The notes under the pieces: model-generated
Seen by the model: only the letters and a program-made list of their open reading frames with translations
What the model was told of the DNA's origin: nothing
Database searches by the model: none
Made by a program: the position numbers and the translations under genes
Part shown: positions 53,201-62,200 of the stretch, in pieces
Numbering within the stretch: the first letter of the stretch is position 1
How the letters are laid out: every line of letters starts with the position of its first letter
Source: Campylorhamphus procurvoides
Lineage: Eukaryota > Chordata > Aves > Passeriformes > Dendrocolaptidae
Assembly: GCA_013396655.1 (NCBI GenBank)
Contig: WBMV01001117.1
Coordinates: 1,270,323-1,334,322 of the forward strand
DNA: 64,000 bases
Reading direction: 5' to 3'

Positions 53201-56200
53201 AGGTCCCAATGGACAACGCTGAAGGGAAGACAATATTATTTTTACTTTCCCGCCATAGGAAATGTGACAAAGTTTTATATGAAAAACAAGTTAAAATTTA
53301 CAGTTTAGCAAAACTTGAAGTTAATTCTGTGGAACTAAGGTTATTTTTGTTTTGAGCAGATTGCTCATTTCTAATCCACATCTCTTTCTGTAAGAAAACC
53401 ATATGGAATGGCCTTTGTCAATTACTTATGAAATTGAATTCTAGTTATTGCTACAGCTATTAGTAACTATTCCATTTGTACTCTGTCTTCAGGAAAAGTA
53501 AAGCAAAGCTTTCTCTTCTCTGTTATGACCACACACATTAAAAAACCCCCTTAATATTCCTAACCCTAAACCCAAAGGTCTTACCAGTATCTCAGGTTCT
53601 GACTTCTCTGGAATACAGTTAGTCCAGAAAGCCTTGGGTACCAGCCTGTAACAATACCCTTTGGAAACTCGTCCAGCACGACCTTCACATAAAAAATAAA
53701 TAAACCCAAATCACCAGTTTGTAAAGTGCCCAAGTTTTTTCCCAAGCCATCCATCTCCAAACCCCCTGGGCAGCTGAGCAGCACACGACAGCTGATGCTG
53801 CAGGCTGAACACTGTTCTGCTCCCTTGCAGCAGACAGGCCCAGTGGTCACATAAGGGTAACATGAAAATATTCTCCTTTCATAGGAGCAGTAACTAACAA
53901 AAGAGTTACGTAAGTATTTCACTCATATATCTCCTTCACATAACTGCCCTCAAATCAACATCCATTTTTCTCAGTTGAACAGACATTTCCTATTTGACTC
54001 TATATAGGAGATCTTTTTGTTAGCTGTAAACAACTTTTAAGATAAAATGATAAACAGAAAAGCATCTTTATGATCTACTATTTACAGAAAACACGATTCA
54101 GAAGTCTGTGTTCACAAATCCAAACACCATCCACTTCAACAAACTAAAGGGTACTCTTCCTCTCAGTGGGATACTCCACTAGAGAATCAGGCCATATTTT
54201 TAAGTCACATTTTTAAGTCACATGCATAACATGTGTAGAAACCCTGAGGTTTCTACACAAGATGCTGCTTTGACTGGTTGTGTATTGGCTGGTGTCATAA
54301 CCTACAGTGACCCTGAGCCAAATGGCAATAAAGTCATGTACTGGGTTTCACAGGGAGTTTTTGGTAAGGGGTGGGCTTCCGTGAGAAGCTGTTGGAAGAT
54401 CCCCCATGTCCAACAGCAACAATGGCAGCTGGATCCAGGATGGACCCTCTGCTGGCCAAGGCCAAGCCCACCAGTAACAGTGGTAGCACCTCTGGGATAG
54501 TGAATTTAAGAAGGGGAAAAAAACCTGCTGCACAATAGCAACTGGAAAGGAGTGAGAATATGGAAAAGAAACAACTCTGCAGACCCCAAGGTCAGTGCAG
54601 AAGGAGGGGGAGGAGGTGCTCCAGACTCCATAGCAGAGATTTCCCTGCAGCCCATGGCGAAGATCATGGTGAGGGAGCTGTGTCCCTGCAGCCCATGGAG
54701 GATCCCATCCAAGAGCAGGTGGATAGCTGAAAGAGGCCGTGACCTTGTGGGAAACACACTGGATCAGGCTCCTGGCAGGACCNGGGAAAAAAACCTGCTG
54801 CACAATAGCAACTGGAAAGGAGTGAGAATATGGAAAAGAAACAACTCTGCAGACCCCAAGGTCAGTGCAGAAGGAGGGGGAGGAGGTGCTCCAGACTCCA
54901 TAGCAGAGATTTCCCTGCAGCCCATGGCGAAGATCATGGTGAGGGAGCTGTGTCCCTGCAGCCCATGGAGGATCCCATCCAAGAGCAGGTGGATAGCTGA
55001 AAGAGGCCGTGACCTTGTGGGAAACACACTGGATCAGGCTCCTGGCAGGACCTGTGGCTCCACGGATAGGGCAGCCCACTCTGGAGCAGGTTTGCTAGCA
55101 GGACTTACAACTCCATGGGGACCCACACCTGGAACAGTTCGTGAAGAACTGCAGCCCTTGGGAAGGACTCACACTGGAGAAGTTCNGAAGATCATGGTGA
55201 GGGAGCTGTGTCCCTGCAGCCCATGGAGGATCCCATCCAAGAGCAGGTGGATAGCTGAAAGAGGCCGTGACCTTGTGGGAAACACACTGGATCAGGCTCC
55301 TGGCAGGACCTGTGGCTCCACGGATAGGGCAGCCCACTCTGGAGCAGGTTTGCTAGCAGGACTTACAACTCCATGGGGACCCACACCTGGAACAGTTCGT
55401 GAAGAACTGCAGCCCTTGGGAAGGACTCACACTGGAGAAGTTCGTGGAGGAAGCAGCAGCAGAGGGAATGTGTTAGAACTGACCACAAACCCCATTTCCC
55501 ATTCCCCTGGGGGAAGAAGGTAGAGAAACTGGGAGTGAAGGCAAGCCTGGGAAGAAGGAAGAGGTGGAGGGAAGGTGTTTAAGATGTGGTTTCATTTCTC
55601 ATTACTCCAGACTGATTTGATTAGTAATAAAATTAAACTAATTTCCCCAAGCTGAGTGTGTTTTGCCTGTGATGGTAGTTGCTAAGTGATCTCCCTGTCT
55701 TCATCTCAAACCTTGAGCCTTCTGTCATCGTTTCTTTCCCAGTGTCCAGCTGAGGACAGGGGAGTGGTAGAGCAACTTTGGTGGGGACCTGGCATGCAGC
55801 TGCAATTGTGAAGTCCTCATAATGTTTAAGAATGATGATAATTTTACATTTAAAGATGTCACTGCTATTTATTTAGTACCCTTTTTTGACTGAAACTAAG
55901 AGATTTTTATATTTAAGAGTATTGTGTTACTACAAGAGTCAATATAAAAATCTTAAACTTGTGCTATTAACGTTGGTCTAAAGACACTGCTGCAAACATT
56001 TCAACTATTTAAGAGTGACAGATAGACATGAGAGTTTCTTGTACTGTTGAAACTCATAAGTAGTTAATACCTAGCAGTACCTATCACCTCCTTTTTAGAA
56101 ATGGCCCAAAATAAAAAAACCCTATTATTAAATAACAAAGAATTCATGGTCCATTTACGGTCCAGGAATTTTAGTATATTTTCAATAAAATACCAAACAT

Positions 56201-59200
56201 CCCCCTGAAAAAAATACTTCCGTAAAATAAAGCATTCATGCATAGTTGTTTAATCACATTTTTATATCCTGACTTGGTAAAGAATTATCAGCTATTAACG
56301 GCAAAAACAGTCTGTTCTTTTTACTGTCAATAAAATGAAAAGCAACATAGAATTCTCCATGAAGGTCAGCTTCTAAAATTCCTTTGCATTACCTATTTCC
56401 ATCTTACCTTTTCTTTGATTACAGTTTGTTTTAGATGCCCAGCAAAGTCTCAAACTTTGGTAATTTGTTTCCTTATCACAAACCAAAGCTTTAGTTAAGC
56501 AGAAATCTATCACTGCAAGTAAGAAAACAAATAGCATATTATAAAACAATAACCTGATGGCAGTGGAAAGAAATACTGGTTGATTTTGTAGTATTAGAAA
56601 AGGCAAATTTCAACAACTTGCATAGCAATAAAGAGAACACCAGATTTATAAAAAATCAGACCCAGGATACTCTGAATACTAACAGGACTGCTAAAAGATG
56701 TTACTATAATAAACGATTAGTGTAGATGACAATCATTAAAAGGCAATCATTTCTGCATTTAGAAATTCTGTACCACAATTATTTAAACTGATGCAATTAT
56801 TTCAAAATATAGTCAGAATGTGATTAAAAAGCTTAAGCTTGTGACATGAGGTTTGATTCCCCTTGTTACTGCATTTGAAATTACCCCCCAGTGAAGATTA
56901 AAACCAATCCTCCCCTCAGTAGCTCTATTTGTTTGTATATTCAGATTTCTCTGTTCTCTGCTGTGAAAGCAAAAATTCAACAACTGCCAAAATTCCACTC
57001 CAACAGCAACACTCTCTAAAATGGTGACATGTTGTGGAGACTTAACCCAGCATAACTAAGGAAAATATTACACATTCAGTGCATACAGAATTATGAGATT
57101 TAGATGACTTACCATACTTAACATCAGGAACTGTTATAGAGCTCTCAGCTATGTTGGTAGCTAGAATAATCTGAGTTTTGAAGCAAAAGATGAGCAATTA
57201 ATACATAAAGAAAAAATACATTAATGTTTCTACATGAAAAATTCTACTTGCTATGAAGAAATATAAATGTAATGGCAACACAGCATTTCTACTCTGTATA
57301 ATAAAACAAACAATATAACACAAGGCAATATAATACAAGACAAGTTGTATTTTCTTGTTCTAAGCTCAGATAAATGTAATAAAGTAGTATAGCATAGGAC
57401 AATACAGAGGAAGAAAGGAAATATTTCCTTATGCCTTTGCCATAACAGAACATCACACTATTAGCAGTGATACTCTGTTAGCGATAGTAGATGAAGAAAA
57501 CAAAGACAACAGCTCAATGTGGGTACAAAGCAGATGAGAGTCCCTCCCACATCAGGGAGTACTTTGCTATTCAGTGCCACCAGCACCACGGTACTGTCAT
57601 GCAGGTGCAAAACTCAGCATGCACAAACTACTCTGAAGGATAAAATCAGCATCATGCCATAGTTTAAGGATAACTTCTTGTTACTGCACTTTTCTTGAGG
57701 TCTAAAACAGCAGCTTGGTAAGCAGGGCAATCAGTTTACACACTGAAAACCAAAGCTGCTTTGTCCTCACAAAATGATTTGAGTTAGAACAGCTAATATG
57801 ACTTATATACATTATTATTATTTGCTATTGCTACTCTCAAAAGGTTTCACATGCTTTAAAGAAGTAATGATTCAACAATATTTACTTTTCTGTAGCCAGG
57901 AACTGTAGACATAAATACTCTATGTTGTTCCTCCAATGTCACACATGAATGAAGTGGGTACACTTGCCACCTAAAGAAAACATATTAGTGACATATTTAC
58001 TGGTGCAAGAATATAAAAGTTGATTCTGTGCTAAATACTATTAAGTACCTGAAACTCAATACAGCTGAAAAACTCATGCTCAGGTTTAACTGAACTGAAA
58101 CAAATGTGGTGCAACTTACCTTTTAAACTTATCTGAGAGGCACGAGTACATGTATTTTATTTCAGCCAAACCTAGAGAAAAAGCAATTATCAGTTTATCC
58201 CTAAAAATTCTAAAACATCTATTTCAATTCTTAACTGACTTTCATTATAACCTCCCTCTCACAATATAATAAAACAGCAGAAGAGTTAAACAGCAATGCA
58301 ATAATGAGTCACTGAAACACAGTCATTTTGCATTAATCTTACTGAAGTCAAATTGCAACAGTAGATATAAATGCCATCTGACAGTACCCCATTATTAGTG
58401 CTTATTTCAGTTTCTTAAAATTGACAATGCTCACCACATGCTTAATGTCTGATTTCAGCTAAAATTGGGTACTTCAACCAAAACAAGTTCTTTCAAAGAG
58501 CAGAGTCAAAGGGGAAAAAAATATTGCTATTTCTGCCTTAGCCATCTTACCTTTGGCAGTTCCAGTGCCCACTCTTTGGCACCCGGATTTCATATCTGCC
58601 AGGGGAAATCTTATGGCTAAGGAATTTTTGCTACCTTCCTGAATTTCTCCACAGACATATTTCTGAGAAGCCTAGTTTACTTCTTATTGAGACTTCAATT
58701 CCAAAAGTTCCATTTTCAAAATCTGTGCAACACTGGATTTCCCTGGTTGGATATTAAAAATGAAACTGTTCTGTAACTGCAGTACAGGATTGCTGCAACT
58801 TTCAGCAAAGGCTAAATGCAGTTTGAGCAACAGGATGTGAAAGTTCTTACACTCTTTATATGACTGTTACCTGACTTCAGATGTGGGATGGAAACCTAAT
58901 GCAAATGAAGGAAGAGATATTTTCAGAAAAGATACGAGACAATCATAACTAAACCATCAATTACAGGAAAGAACATAGGATGGATTACATGAGATGGAAA
59001 TTATGATCAAGTTATGGTTAGCAAGGAAGAAAGGCTAGAAAACAAGAAACTGGGGCAGTGGGCAAAGCACAGATTCAACAACAAACCAACATGGGTCATA
59101 ACAAAAGGTTGGCTGGGAAAAGAAACTGGAGTAGAACATTGAAATTAGTCAACTAGTGGAGTTAGAAAGACTAAGACTGGAAAATGATGGGAAATGACTA

Positions 59201-62200
59201 TAGGTAAGGGAGGTAAAAAGAAGCCTGGGCAGGGCAGGGGGAGAACAGCTGATTTGTTGGGGGAGGGGCAATCAGAGGAAAATTTAAAAGTTTCAGAGAT
59301 GTCTTTTGTGTGAGGCTACTACAGGAGAAAACAATGCCATTAGAATGTAAAAATGACAGCCAGGAAGCCTAATTTACATCACAGCTCAAATGAAGTAACA
59401 GTACTCAAGAATGCAAATAACTGGCCAAACAGCAAACTAATACCTGGCACAGTGATGATGCAATTAAAGCTCCAAGCAAACACCTTCAGTACTACAGAGA
59501 AAAATATGTAAAATGGGACATACAAAACCAGCATCACTTTTTAGGATTATTGTAATATAGACAAAATGAACTAGAGCGTGTAACTAAAGACAGAGGAAAA
59601 AAATGGACACCATGATATGGTCTATTTGGACACAGCATACCAGACCTACCCCATCCTGCTACCTACTGCTTGACTACCTGGCTGTCTAATGCTGCCTACT
59701 TGCCATACTGCCTGGTGACATATCTTGAGTATGACATCAGGGCTTGAATTCCATTCATGATTAAAAACAACTAAAAGAAGTCGGATTCATCTTTGGCAGA
59801 GCAGACTCTATAAAATCACAGTTAATAGTCATTATTAATCAGTCTAGTACCTACTGACCCAACACAGCAGGCAGGATCTGCTGCCCAGTTCTAGAAGAGA
59901 CAAGAGTTGATGATTAATCCCTACAGAACAAAAGGCTTCCACTATGAGAGACAGGTCTTGGTAAGGAATGGAAACTACAGAATCTCTCTGGCAAACAAGA
60001 TAGTAAAGAAAGTGGGGCACGAAGAAGTGCAAAAGAAAATATAAAAAAAGAGATCACCCCAAGTAGAACAGAGGCTTAGGACAGCAACAGCACAAGAGGG
60101 CAGCTGTGACAGAGCTTCGGGTAAGAATAATCTATGCATTTTAGATACTCATTTAAGATATTTGGACTTTTAGAATGCTTACAATTAAATATCATTTTGT
60201 ACATTAAAAATAACACTCCCATTGACTTCTCAAGTCTTGAGTGTGCAGCAGCAGCCAGAAAAAGCAGCTCTGTGTGAGGCGTGCTGGGAAGTGATTTGAG
60301 ACAGCTGCAGCTGCTTTGTGGAAGTTGATTCTGCCCCATCACTGAGTTCCACAAAGACAGTGGGCAAAAATCACTTCCTAGCACTCCCCACACAGCACTG
60401 CTTTTTCTGGCTGCTGCGACACACTTAACTTGAGAAGTCAATGGGAATGTTATTTTTAATGTTTAAATGCTATATAATCGTAAGTACTCAAAAAATCTAA
60501 ACATCTCAAATTATTGTCCTAAATGTGGAGATTATTTTTACCCAATGCTCTGTCTCAGCTGCCCTCTTGTAAACTGAGGTCTCTCCTCCCCTCTTCTCCA
60601 GTTCTGTATAAAAAAAATTAAGGAGAACTTCAAGAGATATTTGCTAATCCTGTATTCCAAGATCAGTCTTGAGTATCCAGTTTAAAACCAGCCAAGGCTA
60701 AACACTAAACAACAACAATAAAACACAAACCTGGGTACCAGCCCTTTCAGAAAACGCTACCTGCACAGGTTTCCATGAATTTAGCAAATGTATTTAAACA
60801 AAAAAGTTTCATTATATCACTTGCAGTTATAAGCCATTGGGGATAGCAGCACTAATAAAAATGCCTCAAATGAAAAGCACACTTAAGAATTCAAAGTGCT
60901 GAGGAGTAATTTCAGCCTGAAATGAAGACTCAGAGGGCATGAGGAAGTCTGAAAACACACCAGAAAAACACCAATGTGAGAGGCCAGAGGTAACAGAGAT
61001 GGTCCCCCTACTTTATTAATGACAAACTGGAATAGGCCCAACACTGACACAATGAAATAATTCCTTCTACTCATGGATTGTATAGGGAAGGCAATTCCAA
61101 GAAAGGCAGCTCTAATGCCTTTCAGGTGGTGGGGAGCACTCCCCAGTGAAAGAGACTCTGCAAGTGCACTGTATTTTTGAGCTGGTGTGCTGTTTTGCCA
61201 ACTCTAGCAGTAGCATGCCTATTCCTAAGCTCAACACAGCAAGGAAATGACATTAAATAAGACTTTGCAGAGATTCAGAAAGTCCTGGTAGGGATAGAGC
61301 TCACTGTGTCCAAGGAAACAGCTGCTCTGGACTTCAAGATGACTCTCCACTAGAAGGTAATCAAGTCTTGTCAAAGTTTTCAACTAACAAGTTTCCAGTT
61401 CATGAAGTACAAGAATACTTTACAACCCCAGGTTAACAGGTCTGTGATGCTCAGGAAACCTGGTCTGCAGGTTAGTTACACTGACTAAAATCTAGCCAAA
61501 GAGTTCAAACAAGAATGACAGCCAAAACAAAAGTATACAACCATTTTTGTGCGAGACAACTTAGGCTCACTCCTTACAGAAGACAGTACCTATATATAAC
61601 CAGTTCTCTGCTCATTAATTGCTGTGTCATTGTGCTTTTGAGCTGTCAACTATGTTAGCCAATGCACATGGAAAGAAAAATGCAAGTTTTATCTTTTACA
61701 ACAAGAATCTAAATAAAGACTACATTCTATGCATATAAGAAAACCTCTCTAAAAGAATCCTAGGAACTTCATAATTCAATAATTAATAATAACTAAAAAA
61801 TTGAGCAACTGCATTTCTGTGTATTAACTGCAGAATTAATTTTATTATTTTATTTTTAAAATACATAAAATCTTAATTTTTAACTCAGCTTCTCCAACTA
61901 CTGCCACATTGAAACAAATTTTCAAGAAAAAATGCCCACACAGACAAATTGACTTCTGTTAAGTATGTGCTTATTAAATCCCTGAAAAAGGTGCCAGAAA
62001 AGAGATCATTAGATGACAAATGACAAAATATACTCACCTGGTAAAAATACCAGCACACTGCCACGTTTCAATGTATCGCTCAAGCTGTTTTCCTCCCTAA
62101 CAAGAAAACGCAGTTTCATTAGTTTTACAACCTACCTACTTCACTCCCCCAAGTTGTTTTATTCTGAAAAAAGCAGAACTGCACTCTTTTTGTAACATGC

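Larger units (their letters stand above)
53683..56407 (-). other. TDRD9 intron between motif VI half-exons
   Basis: A 2.7-kb intron that splits the codons for helicase motif VI. Most of it is the antisense LTR at 54337-55800; the rest is unremarkable. Because of the assembly duplication, the true intron is probably about 530 bases shorter than written. Confidence 0.75.

Noticed and set aside
54348..55523. Frames of 243 and 323 codons
   Set aside because: They lie in the ERV LTR and are lengthened by the duplicated contig ends at the single Ns. They contain no viral or cellular protein motif.
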